From CAVXTF01 sp963701375 (lineage in GTDB: Bacteria > Actinomycetota > Acidimicrobiia > Acidimicrobiales > CAVXTF01), in NCBI GenBank assembly GCA_963701375.1, contig CAVOZT010000004.1:1612001-1676000 (forward strand): a stretch of DNA of 64,000 nucleotides, in the 5' to 3' direction. The notes under the pieces were generated by a model. The model was not told where the DNA came from. It did no database searches and was given only the letters and a program-made list of their open reading frames with translations. A program made the position numbers and the translations under genes. How positions within the stretch are numbered: the stretch's first letter is position 1; each line of letters starts with the position of its first letter. Positions 1-8,782 of the stretch are shown here, one piece after another.

Positions 1-1
1 G

Positions 2-1159
2 GGTCGGGCGAAGGCGGGAAGAGGTATCTCGTGGTGGAAAGTCCTCGGAAATCGGTACTTGTGCAGTGTGCTCAACCGGATTGTCGGGCACACGGCTCAC
101 GAGTGGCTCTGCCCGTTCCGGGCCTACTCGACGGCTGTGCTCGGTTCGATGCCGTTTCTCAACAACTCGGACGACCACGTCTTCGACCTCGAGATGCTCG
201 TCGGATGTGTGGAGTTGCACGAACGACTCGAGGAAGTCCGGGTTCCGGTCGAACCTGATGCCGGATTCAGCTTCACCGACTGCATTCGTCTTGCGAGGGA
301 CTCGGTCATTGCCACCCTCCGGTACAGGTTCCACAAGATGGGGTTCGGGACGGGATCGACGGCGTTCAACAGCCTCACCTACGAGGTCAAGGTGGAGGAG
401 AATTCCTCTCACGACAGCCTGCTTCGGTGGTTGAGGGAGTTTCCCCCGGGTCGAGTCCTGGACATCGGGTGCTCCGACGGTCAGTTCGGACAACTTCTCG
501 AGCAGATGGGCCACACGGTCACCGGTGTCGACATCAAGGCTTCACCCGGAGTAGAGGAGCGAATCTCGCACTTCGTCGCGGCGAATCTCGAAGAAGGCCT
601 TGCCGGGCATTTCGAAGAGGAGGAGCTCTTCGACGTCATCGTTCTGGCGGACGTGCTCGAACACGTCAGGTCACCCGAAGTCCTGCTCCGCGGCGCAAGA
701 GCCCTCCTTGAGCCCGGCGGAAGCATCCTGGTGAGCATCCCGAACATCGGTCACTGGTACGGCCGGTTCAAGGTCGGCTTCGGCCTGTTCTCGTACGACC
801 GAAGGGGTCTGTTCGATTCCGGCCACCTCCGCTTCTTCACCCGCGTCAACTTCCAGCGGATCGTGGCGGTCGAACAACTCGAGATCGTCCGGTTCGGCGC
901 GACGAGCACGCCGATAGTGAACGTGCTCTCCAGGGGCGCGGGATCTCGAGGAGATAGCTCTGCCTCTAATAGCGCCGCGTCTCGGGGCGCGGTCAAACTG
1001 CTCTCGAAGGCCCTGTCGGGGGTCAGCGGCGCGGCGATCAGTCTCTGGCCGACGCTCTTCGGGTATCAGCTTCTGTTCGAGCTCCGGCTCCCGGCGCGCA
1101 GAGGTCCGGACGTCCTGCGGCTGGTCAAGCTCGAACCGTCTCCCGTCACCGGCTCCTAG
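2..1159 (+). CDS. Glycosyltransferase family 2 / class I SAM methyltransferase fusion, 5' end missing
   Basis: The frame is open to the left edge, so the start lies outside the window. The first residues (GRGISWWKVLGNRYL, then CPFRAYSTAVL about 30 residues on) look like the C-terminal part of a polyprenyl-phosphate-sugar type GT2 enzyme. From about 400 the protein is a Rossmann methyltransferase: VLDIGCSDGQFG is the SAM-binding motif I, VTGVDIKA supplies the acidic residue of motif II, and VLADVLEHV with LEPGGSILVSIPN follow as later motifs. GT2-methyltransferase fusions are known in actinobacterial envelope glycan loci, and the neighbours fit that. The 3' end overlaps the convergent gene by 14 bp. 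A TTG at 59 could be read as a start, but it would cut off conserved GT2 sequence, so I reject it. The acceptor is unknown. Confidence 0.8.
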   Translation, partial: GRAKAGRGISWWKVLGNRYLCSVLNRIVGHTAHEWLCPFRAYSTAVLGSMPFLNNSDDHVFDLEMLVGCVELHERLEEVRVPVEPDAGFSFTDCIRLARDSVIATLRYRFHKMGFGTGSTAFNSLTYEVKVEENSSHDSLLRWLREFPPGRVLDIGCSDGQFGQLLEQMGHTVTGVDIKASPGVEERISHFVAANLEEGLAGHFEEEELFDVIVLADVLEHVRSPEVLLRGARALLEPGGSILVSIPNIGHWYGRFKVGFGLFSYDRRGLFDSGHLRFFTRVNFQRIVAVEQLEIVRFGATSTPIVNVLSRGAGSRGDSSASNSAASRGAVKLLSKALSGVSGAAISLWPTLFGYQLLFELRLPARRGPDVLRLVKLEPSPVTGS

Positions 1160-3455
1160 CCTTCTCGCCGGCCAGCGCAGCCCGGCGGACATTGAGTCGC
1201 GCAGCCAACAGCTCGCGCGTGACCGGGACCAGAACGTCGCGGATGGAAAGGCGCGAATCGGGTCGGTTTGTCCATTCGATGCCGACCTCGCGTACCTCGT
1301 AACCGAAGCGGCGCGCCATGGCCAGTGCCTCGGCGTCGAAGGCCCAGCCGTCGAGGTGCACGCGTTCGAACACCTGTGTTGCGGCCTCGGCGCGCCAGAG
1401 TTTGAACCCGCAGTAGACGTCGCGAGGAAGAGGACCCATCACCACGCGGGTCAACGTGATGAAGCCCACTCCCACGATCCGCCGTCGGATGGGCTGCTGA
1501 CGGGAGACCCGGGCACCGGCGCTCAATCGCGAGCCGACCGCAACATCGGCGGTTTCGGTGGCCTTCTCCAGCAAAGGAAGTGATCGAAGCGAGGTGACGC
1601 AGTCGGCGTCGCACATGAGACGCAGATCGCAGCGGGCTTCGAGCATGCCCCTGCGGATCGAGAATCCCTTGCCGCGGTTCACTTCGTTGCTCAGGAACCG
1701 CACCCGTTCGTCCTCGAGAAACGGCTCCGCTCGTTTGAGGGTTCGATCCGTGCTGGCGTTGTCGACGATTATGATCTCCCAGTCGCCGCCCCGTTCTTCG
1801 AGGTGTTTCGTGGCCCCGTCGAGGATGCGCGCAATCTCGTCCTCTTCGTTGAGAACGGGAATGATTATGGAAAGAGAAGGTGGGGACAGGGAAGGTGGAA
1901 TGGCGGCAGTGTAAGCGCCCCCGTCCGCCGGGGGTACTCTTTCGTCACCCCTTATCCATCGGTAGAAGATCGCGCCGGCCGCCACAGCGGCGATCACGGG
2001 AAGAGGCCCGAGCTCGAATCCAAAACGTTCGTTCTCGCCGAATTCGACCAACGAGGTAGTCACGAACGCATAGACCATCGTGAACCAGATGACGACGAGG
2101 GCCACCGCCGTCGCGGGGTCGCGTCTTCGGAGCCGAAGACCCACGATCGGTACTCCGAACAGGACGATGAGCCATTCGACCAACGTCACCCAGGGAATCT
2201 GAGTGAGGCTCGGTCCGCGCGCGAAGAAGATCGCCGAAACGGCAGCATTCTCGTGATTCGAAATCTGACCGAGGACAACGCCGTCGTAGAGGCGGGTCCA
2301 GTGATCGATCCTCTTCTCGTTCTCGGCGACGATGAAGTACTCATCACCTGGCACGAACCATAGGGCGACCCCTTTGGCGACTGTGTCGGCGTATCTTCCG
2401 GGCTCGGCCAGGATGTATGCCACGTCGTCGGGGAGGTAGAGCTCCGAGACCCTCACATAGACCAGATTGTTGTAGTTCGTCGTCCCGTCTGACCGCATCG
2501 GATCGTCGAGTGTGGGTATCCCGGTGTGCGGTAAGGGAGCCCATCGGGGGACGTACGAAGCAACTGGAGCAAAGGGGAAGATCTTGGCGATCGGCGTGAG
2601 CGTCCCGCGCTGGACCAATCGGTCAACGAGACCGGGTGGGGCGGCTGCGAGCGTCGCTTCGGCAAGATTCATTCCGAGCCAGCTGCTCGTTGTGAGAGTC
2701 CCGAACTGTGCGAAGTCCTTCAGGTACCAGCCTCCGACGAGAATGACGGGAACGACGCAGACCGCGACGACACTTCGCCATTGCTGGCGCAAGGTCACCA
2801 GTAGGAAGACGAGGACCACGATCAGCCACAAGGCCTGGTAGGTGCTGTCGAGCAGGATGACGATCGCCATCGACATCAGAAAGCCGAATCCCCATAGCCT
2901 TTTCGTCGTTCGCAAATAGCGCACGCAGGACAGGGCTGCAAGCGAGAGAAACGTCGCCGTCGGGTACTCATAGGAATACCAGTGCCCGTAGAGGATGTTC
3001 GACGGCTCGACTATGAGAAGAACGGTCACGCAGAATGCGAGCCACTTGGGCACGGTCAAATCGACCATTGCCTGGTAGGTGCTCAGGACCAGGACCAAGC
3101 CGCATCCGACGAAAAGCAGTGCTCCCACGCTCTGTTGTGATCCCGCGGGCAGCTTGAGCAGAAGTCCGGACAGAAGGTTGAAGAGCGGGGGCTGACTGTG
3201 GAGGTGCCAAATGCTTGACAGCAACTGAGTCCTGAGCAGATGCCGATCGAGTAGCTGCCAGGGGTCAGAGGTGGTGGAACCGTTCAGCCGCGAGATATCG
3301 AACCGGACTCCGAAAGCGTATGCGCCAAACCACGTGGCCACCTCTGCCGCGGCGAGCGCAATGTAGGGGCGCCAACGTTTGGAGCCCGTCGGTGAGTCGT
3401 TGCGACTCTCATCTAGTGTCGCGGTGCGCCCCTCATCTGTTCTCGCGGTTTGCAC
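1146..3455 (-). CDS. Polytopic membrane protein fused to C-terminal GT2 glycosyltransferase
   Basis: 769 residues from a GTG start. The first roughly 500 residues hold about ten hydrophobic segments with a large non-membrane loop around residues 245-410. This looks like a GT-C style membrane enzyme, although I cannot name the family. From about residue 525 a soluble GT2 domain begins: SLSIIIPVLNEEDEIARIL, then IIIVDNASTDRTL, the nucleotide-binding region NRGKGFSIRRGM, and the metal-binding MCDADC, as in dolichyl-phosphate mannose or glucose synthases. Having both halves in one chain would couple making a lipid-linked sugar to its use at the membrane; this role is inferred. The gene is convergent with the GT2-methyltransferase gene to its left. 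The track of conserved motifs is unbroken, so no frameshift is suspected. Confidence 0.75.
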   Translation of the reverse strand: MQTARTDEGRTATLDESRNDSPTGSKRWRPYIALAAAEVATWFGAYAFGVRFDISRLNGSTTSDPWQLLDRHLLRTQLLSSIWHLHSQPPLFNLLSGLLLKLPAGSQQSVGALLFVGCGLVLVLSTYQAMVDLTVPKWLAFCVTVLLIVEPSNILYGHWYSYEYPTATFLSLAALSCVRYLRTTKRLWGFGFLMSMAIVILLDSTYQALWLIVVLVFLLVTLRQQWRSVVAVCVVPVILVGGWYLKDFAQFGTLTTSSWLGMNLAEATLAAAPPGLVDRLVQRGTLTPIAKIFPFAPVASYVPRWAPLPHTGIPTLDDPMRSDGTTNYNNLVYVRVSELYLPDDVAYILAEPGRYADTVAKGVALWFVPGDEYFIVAENEKRIDHWTRLYDGVVLGQISNHENAAVSAIFFARGPSLTQIPWVTLVEWLIVLFGVPIVGLRLRRRDPATAVALVVIWFTMVYAFVTTSLVEFGENERFGFELGPLPVIAAVAAGAIFYRWIRGDERVPPADGGAYTAAIPPSLSPPSLSIIIPVLNEEDEIARILDGATKHLEERGGDWEIIIVDNASTDRTLKRAEPFLEDERVRFLSNEVNRGKGFSIRRGMLEARCDLRLMCDADCVTSLRSLPLLEKATETADVAVGSRLSAGARVSRQQPIRRRIVGVGFITLTRVVMGPLPRDVYCGFKLWRAEAATQVFERVHLDGWAFDAEALAMARRFGYEVREVGIEWTNRPDSRLSIRDVLVPVTRELLAARLNVRRAALAGEKARSR

Positions 3456-3468
3456 GAGTGGGAGCTAC

Positions 3469-4201
3469 TTAAAGTTCTCTTTTGCAGACCAGCCCGAGCG
3501 AGACGCCTGCCGGGAACCGGGCGCCGCGCCGCACCAGGGCGGCCTCGAACTTCATCGGTTGCTCCAGCACACCGTTGAGCATGGCGGGGGTGCGGTCCAG
3601 ATCAGTGTGACCGCTTCGCGATCTCCCATGCGTTGCGAAGCGAGCAGCGGCGACGACCGGTAACAGGATGGAGTTGAAATACGTCGCGTAAACCACGTTC
3701 CAACCGGCCGCCTTCACTCGCGTACTCAAGGTCTTCATCGTGTAGCGCCGAAAGTGGTGAAGTTGGACGTCGTGCTCGGTCCACAGCCACTTGTAAGCGG
3801 GTGCAGTGATTATCAAGTTTGCGCCTACGTCTGCGACTCTCAGAAGTTCCTTGAGGGCGATCGAATCGTCTGAGAACGTGCTCGAGTACGTCGCACGCCA
3901 GAAGTACGTCGAATTCTCCGGCGCCGAACGGCAATGCTTCGAGTCCCGCACATTTCACGTCGGGCAGACCGCGCCGTTGGCAGAAGGCGACAGCTTCAGG
4001 AGAGGGATCCACTCCTGAGACGGGCCCAAGAGGTCCGAACTCGACGAGATTCCGACCCGTGCCACACCCTGCGTCGAGGACGCGTGGCTCAGGCGGGAGG
4101 TCGGCCTGGCCGAGCAACGCCCAGATCACATGCCGACGGCCACGGAACCACCAGTGGCGATCCTCGAGTTGGTACATCTCCGAGTAAGCGCCACTTTCCA
4201 C
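3469..4201 (-). CDS. Class I SAM-dependent methyltransferase, interrupted by a frameshift
   Basis: Two overlapping reading frames make one methyltransferase. The N-terminal part carries MYQLEDRHWWFRGRR (typical start of a small glycan-linked methyltransferase family), VLDAGCGTGRN (motif I) and LLACDVLEHV. The C-terminal part continues in another frame with SDDSIALKELLRVADVG, LIITAPAYKWLW and HHFRRYTMKTL. The switch is at 3874-3878, where one extra base sits between the codons for the conserved EHV and SDDS. The result would be about 244 residues, a normal length. GTG at 4201 is the chosen start; ATG at 4177 is possible. The gene is divergent from the YfhO gene. The frameshift may be a sequencing error, since similar single-base shifts occur in essential genes nearby. 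Substrate unknown; it probably methylates a sugar or lipid intermediate. Confidence 0.7.
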
Positions 4202-4252
4202 AAGCTTGTGAATGTACTTGACGCGCGGCGCGTCGCTAGCCTTGCGCCACTT

Positions 4253-6814
4253 ATGCGCCGGACGGTCCCCGCCAGCCTGTTGAGCTGGGCACGGGCCCAT
4301 CCGACCCTTGTTGCTTTGGGTCTCTACACGCTGCTCGGCGTGATCTTCTTCGGGCCGGGGCTACTTCCCGGCCACACGACCTCAGCCTCCGATTACTTGT
4401 GGAGCACTGCTCCGTGGAACACCTCGATGCCGAGCGGGCTTTTCGTTGCGAGCAGGCACCCGCTCGTGGTCGGCTCGAACACCCAGCTTGTCGATCCCAC
4501 GACTGTTTTCGAGCCTTTCTTGCAGTACACGAGATCCCAGCTTCCGCACATCCCTCTGTGGGACCCCTACATCATGGGCGGAACGCCCTACCTGGGAGAC
4601 ATGCAGTCGGCGATCTTCTCGCCGTTCAGCTTGCCTGCATACGTGCTGCCCTTCTGGTGGTCGCTGAGCGTGATCGCGGTAATGAAGGTTGTGGTGGCCG
4701 CGATGGGCACCTTCTTGCTGGCAAGGGCGTTGAAGATGCGATTTGCGGGGGCCTTTACGTGTGGCATCGTCTTCGGTTTCGGGTTGTTCATGATCGCGTG
4801 GCTCCCTTGGCCGCTCGTAAACGTGTTCGCGTTCATCCCTTGGATGCTGTTTGCGACCGAGAGATTGATCCGCCGTCCGGGGCCGCTGTCTGGCGCCGGG
4901 CTTGCGATCGTCGTCGCGTTGCAGTTCTTCGGCGGCCATCCGGAGTCGAGCTTCCAAGCCTTGTTCGCAGTTGCCTGCTTCTTCGTGCTTCGGGTCCTTC
5001 AGGAGCCAGGCGGCGGAGTGAAGGCGATGGTCGCGGCGAGGCGTCGTGGAGTCTCGAGACTCGGCGCGTTGTTCAGATCGACTCGTGGACCTCTTATCTG
5101 TTTCGTGCTGGCGATCATCGTCGGAACAGCGCTCGCTGCCGTCGTGATCGTTCCGTTCGTCGAGCTTCTCAGGAGCTCGTCGGACCTTTCGTCGCGCCCA
5201 CGGAGCCTGGTGTACGTGCAACCGAAGTACTTCTTCGCCTCGCTGCTGCCTACATACTTCAACGCCGATCCGTCGAGCTTCGAGATCGAGACGGCTTTCT
5301 ATGCCGGCGCTCTCCCGTTGATGCTCGCTTTGATGGCTCTGATTCGAGCCCACGTCGAACGAATCGTGATCGCGCTGTTCGCCGTGTTCTGCATGATCGT
5401 CGTTCTCGGGATCCAACCGCTGTTCGGGTTCGTCGGGCGGTTGCCGGGCTTCGACGCCACATACCTGAGCCGCTTGACCATCCTCTATCTGCTCTGCGTT
5501 GCGCTTCTCGCGGGATGGGGGCTCGACGATCTCGTCGAGCGGCGCCCTGCCGGGCGGAGCGCCTTGGTCGCGGGAGGCATGGCGGGCTCCCTGTTCCTGC
5601 TCCCGGTGATCATCGTGGTCTCGACTCACGCGTCCTCGTGGCGCTACTTCGGTCACGCAGTGGAAGTCGCGTGGGACTTCACGCAGAGCCCCTCCGCCGG
5701 ATCGGCTCACATGGGGCCCATCATTCGGCTCGCCGCCCTCGTGATCTGGGTCACCGTCGCCGGGGCCGCGTGTTTTCTCCTCTATCTGCGCTTGGGCCGC
5801 AAGCTGGCACCGAGCGTCTTCGCGGTCCTGGCCATCCTTCTGGTCGTGGGCGACCTTTTCCAGGCCGGTTTCGGGGAGAACCCGGCGATTCCGGACTCCC
5901 ATGCGGTACAGCCGGTCACCCCGGCGATCAGCTTTCTCCAAGAACAGCGACCCGCCCGCTTCGTCGCGGTCGCACCGTACGTCGGTGTTAACCCACTGCC
6001 GCCCGACGTGAACATCGACTTCGGCCTGTACAACGCACGCGGCTACGACCTTCCCGTCATCAAGCGCATCGGCGAGTTGTGGAGCCGGTATGTCGGCCCA
6101 CCGACGCCTTTGCTTCCGCTCGACACCGCGGCGGTCCCCATCCTTCAGCTCGTTCTCGAGCCGGCGTCGCTCAGAATCCTGTCTCTGATGGGTGTGACAA
6201 GCCTTCTCGAACCGAAAGGCGAGGTGCCATTACAGATGCCCGGGGTGCACCTCGCTTATGACGGACCCGACACGACCATCTACGCGAACGACAACGCTCT
6301 GCCGCGCACGTGGTTGGTCGGCGGCGAGCAGGTTGTGAACGGAGACCACGCCCAACTGAACGCCGTCGGGGCCCTGGGCTTCGATCCCCGCCGCGTCGTC
6401 ATCACTGGTCAAGTGTTGCCGGGGCTCGCTGCGGACGATCCGGGCGGCGGCTCGCCTGGGACCGCACGCATCACCGACTACGGCGCCGAACAGGTGACGA
6501 TCGGCACGCCGCACGCGAACCGGTCCTCCGAATTGGTGCTGTCAGATACGTACTACCCGGGCTGGAACGTTACGGTGAACGGACGGCCTGCGCGCATCGA
6601 CGAGGTCAACTACCTGTTCCGCGGCGTGCACGTGCCTGCCGGCGAGGATCGGATCGTGTTCACCTACGACCCGCAGAGCTTCAAGACCGGTTGGGCCATA
6701 AGCCTCGCCGCCGCGGTCATCGTGATCGGCGCCGTGATCATCGGCCTGCGAAGACGGCGCGTTCGGGCTCATGTACCGCCTCGAATGTTGGTCACGCAGT
6801 CCGGGACCGCCTGA
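4253..6814 (+). CDS. YfhO-family multi-span membrane protein
   Basis: 853 residues from ATG 4253, where the hydrophobic first segment begins soon after the start. Roughly the first 550 residues are membrane helices, including a loop WDPYIMGGTPYLGDMQS with the W-x-P(Y)-GxPxxxxxQ character common to YfhO proteins. A soluble region of about 280 residues follows, containing LSDTYYPGWNVTVNGRPA and FRGVHVPAGEDRIVFTY, the hallmark end of YfhO (PF09586). A last helix and a basic tail (RRRRVRAH) close the protein. In Gram-positive bacteria YfhO-type proteins glycosylate lipoteichoic acid or other envelope polymers using polyprenyl-phosphate sugars. The neighbours fit this. The 3' end overlaps the convergent membrane protein gene by 46 bp. 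Confidence 0.85.
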   Translation: MRRTVPASLLSWARAHPTLVALGLYTLLGVIFFGPGLLPGHTTSASDYLWSTAPWNTSMPSGLFVASRHPLVVGSNTQLVDPTTVFEPFLQYTRSQLPHIPLWDPYIMGGTPYLGDMQSAIFSPFSLPAYVLPFWWSLSVIAVMKVVVAAMGTFLLARALKMRFAGAFTCGIVFGFGLFMIAWLPWPLVNVFAFIPWMLFATERLIRRPGPLSGAGLAIVVALQFFGGHPESSFQALFAVACFFVLRVLQEPGGGVKAMVAARRRGVSRLGALFRSTRGPLICFVLAIIVGTALAAVVIVPFVELLRSSSDLSSRPRSLVYVQPKYFFASLLPTYFNADPSSFEIETAFYAGALPLMLALMALIRAHVERIVIALFAVFCMIVVLGIQPLFGFVGRLPGFDATYLSRLTILYLLCVALLAGWGLDDLVERRPAGRSALVAGGMAGSLFLLPVIIVVSTHASSWRYFGHAVEVAWDFTQSPSAGSAHMGPIIRLAALVIWVTVAGAACFLLYLRLGRKLAPSVFAVLAILLVVGDLFQAGFGENPAIPDSHAVQPVTPAISFLQEQRPARFVAVAPYVGVNPLPPDVNIDFGLYNARGYDLPVIKRIGELWSRYVGPPTPLLPLDTAAVPILQLVLEPASLRILSLMGVTSLLEPKGEVPLQMPGVHLAYDGPDTTIYANDNALPRTWLVGGEQVVNGDHAQLNAVGALGFDPRRVVITGQVLPGLAADDPGGGSPGTARITDYGAEQVTIGTPHANRSSELVLSDTYYPGWNVTVNGRPARIDEVNYLFRGVHVPAGEDRIVFTYDPQSFKTGWAISLAAAVIVIGAVIIGLRRRRVRAHVPPRMLVTQSGTA

Positions 6815-8775
6815 GGACCTCCGGTTCGCCACTTCTGTTCGTTGGTGCAACGCACAAATTCCGCGAGCGGGATCGCAAGCATCGGGCTCGGGGTCCGCAC
6901 GCCCGACCAGACCCACGCGGCGTCGTGATACTGCGGCTTGCGGCCGATGGCGAGCGTGAACATGCCGAGCGCCCAAGCGGCGCCTGTTCCTTGGTTGTAC
7001 GTAGGGTCCGTCTGCGTCGGGTACGGCACCACGACCATCGTGACCCCCCACCCGGCAAGCGCGGCGCGTACCGCCGCGACGTTTGTCCGCGTCGCAGGAG
7101 CCGGGGTGGAGAGAACGAGGGACGACTCGGTGATGACGTCCAGGCCGGCTTTCTCGGGTCCCGCTCGGGCGGGAATGCTCTCGGGCCCGCCGCCCGTGGG
7201 CATGGCGAAATCGAGCGAGTCGATCGCCTGCCATGTCATCGCGGCGCCACCTGCCACGGCAGGCGGGAACGGGAGGATGACCTGTCCGGGTGAAAGGTGC
7301 GGAGCGACTTCGGCGAACCACGGCGGGATCGCCGCGCTCTCGACCGTGAGAGGCACGTTGGTGGCGATCGCAGTCCCGATCGGCACGAGCGCGGCAGCGG
7401 CGACGGAGATGGCGGCGATGCAGGCCGTGATGCTCACCGCTTTGCTCGGAGCGGCGCGCCGGCTTCGAACGCCGTTCATCAGGACCGTCGCCGACGCGCG
7501 GGTCCGGTCGACGACGATCGCGAGCATGGCACCGACGCACAGGGTCGTAACGGCGAACACTCGCTGGGGCAAGACGTTCTGGACGATGGGCACATGGACG
7601 AATACCCGCCACGGCACCCAGTAGGGGTTGTTCACCCCGAGCGACAGCAGAAGGGTCACGAGCCCGAGACACCCGAAGAACCACAGACGCCGGTCTCGTC
7701 GCCACAATACGAGTGCCACGCCGAGGACGAAAAGCACGGCGATCCCGAGGTATTCGCCTTCGGGGAGGGCTCGGCCCTCGTATCCGGCGAACAGATGCAG
7801 CGCCGGCAGGTTCAAGAAGCGGAGGTGCCAGACGTTGCTCAGCGTCGTGCCGCCGCTCCCTGGCGTGATCGCGGGCCACACCAGGCCCGAGAAGTGAGCA
7901 GGGCCGAGGAGGGCGAACCATAGAGGGTATGCGAGCAGTACGAGGGCGACCACAGCGGCCGCTGCGATTCCTCGCACGGCGTGCCGGGCTCTTCGCGCGA
8001 GGTCCGGTAGACGGCTCGCAGCTGCGTACCCCACGAGAATTACCAAGCCGGCTATGGCGCACAGCGCGACGATGACGAGAAGCTCGGTGCCCACGAAGAA
8101 CTCGATCACTGCGAGCAGTCCGAGGCCAGCGCCCACGGCCTCGGGCCGTCGCCGCTGTCGCACGAAAAGCTCGTCAAAGCAAGCGACCATCAGAGGCAGA
8201 GGAGCAAGGACGCTCGTCATCAGGTGGTCCGCGGCGAGGTTCGTGAAGACGAACGGAGAGAATCCGAACACGAGCCCTCCGACGAAAGCCGCCGGAGTCC
8301 AGTCGACCCACCGGCGGAGAAGCCAGAACATGGCGAGAGCGGTGACGGCAGGTCCGAGGGTCAACGCCACGTTCAAGGTGGCTACCGGCCCGAAGAGCCA
8401 CGTCACGGGGGCGAGTGGGATGCCGATGGCCAGAACGCTCGTGTTCGACAGCAGGTTGATGCCGGTCGGATAGAACATGGCGCTCGAGTAGAACGGGTTG
8501 TGACCGTGCGCCAGCGCGTACGCAGGCCACTCCATGAACCAGACGAACAGCGAAGGGTCGTCGCAACCACAGCTGGCGACGCTGGTTGGGTGCGTCGACC
8601 AGACGTTCCACCAGAGCAGGACCGACAGCCCCAGGTACCCGGCGAAGGCTGCGCCTAACGTCGCGGCCGATCTACGTATCCCGCTTGGCGGCTTCAAGTC
8701 GTGCGAGGCGGCGCGGTCATCGCTTCGTGCCACGGTCGGCTCGATGGTCGCGACGGACGCTTCCTCGTCCGTCAT
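6769..8775 (-). CDS. Multi-span membrane protein, paralog of the adjacent gene (GT-C-like)
   Basis: 668 residues from ATG 8775, seven bases after the stop of the upstream paralog, so the pair is probably translationally coupled. A TTG at 8808 would overlap the upstream gene and is less likely. About 10-12 hydrophobic segments are followed by a C-terminal soluble stretch. A conserved early loop reads CGCDDPSLFVWFMEWPAYAL, with an acidic residue pair placed like the catalytic loop of GT-C glycosyltransferases; then come NPFYSSAMFYPTGINLLSN and a later VNNPYWVPW. The protein is a close homolog of the 646-residue gene at its 5' side, and both share the WWNVWSTHP start. I know similar proteins as uncharacterised actinobacterial membrane proteins. 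A role in glycan assembly is inferred from the locus. Confidence 0.7.
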   Translation of the reverse strand: MTDEEASVATIEPTVARSDDRAASHDLKPPSGIRRSAATLGAAFAGYLGLSVLLWWNVWSTHPTSVASCGCDDPSLFVWFMEWPAYALAHGHNPFYSSAMFYPTGINLLSNTSVLAIGIPLAPVTWLFGPVATLNVALTLGPAVTALAMFWLLRRWVDWTPAAFVGGLVFGFSPFVFTNLAADHLMTSVLAPLPLMVACFDELFVRQRRRPEAVGAGLGLLAVIEFFVGTELLVIVALCAIAGLVILVGYAAASRLPDLARRARHAVRGIAAAAVVALVLLAYPLWFALLGPAHFSGLVWPAITPGSGGTTLSNVWHLRFLNLPALHLFAGYEGRALPEGEYLGIAVLFVLGVALVLWRRDRRLWFFGCLGLVTLLLSLGVNNPYWVPWRVFVHVPIVQNVLPQRVFAVTTLCVGAMLAIVVDRTRASATVLMNGVRSRRAAPSKAVSITACIAAISVAAAALVPIGTAIATNVPLTVESAAIPPWFAEVAPHLSPGQVILPFPPAVAGGAAMTWQAIDSLDFAMPTGGGPESIPARAGPEKAGLDVITESSLVLSTPAPATRTNVAAVRAALAGWGVTMVVVPYPTQTDPTYNQGTGAAWALGMFTLAIGRKPQYHDAAWVWSGVRTPSPMLAIPLAEFVRCTNEQKWRTGGPQAVPDCVTNIRGGT

Positions 8776-8782
8776 CGCCCGC

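Noticed and set aside
4382..5941. Long open frame of 519 codons on the minus strand
   Set aside because: It lies opposite the YfhO gene, has a low-complexity Arg/Asp/Glu/His composition and no motifs: a high-GC shadow.
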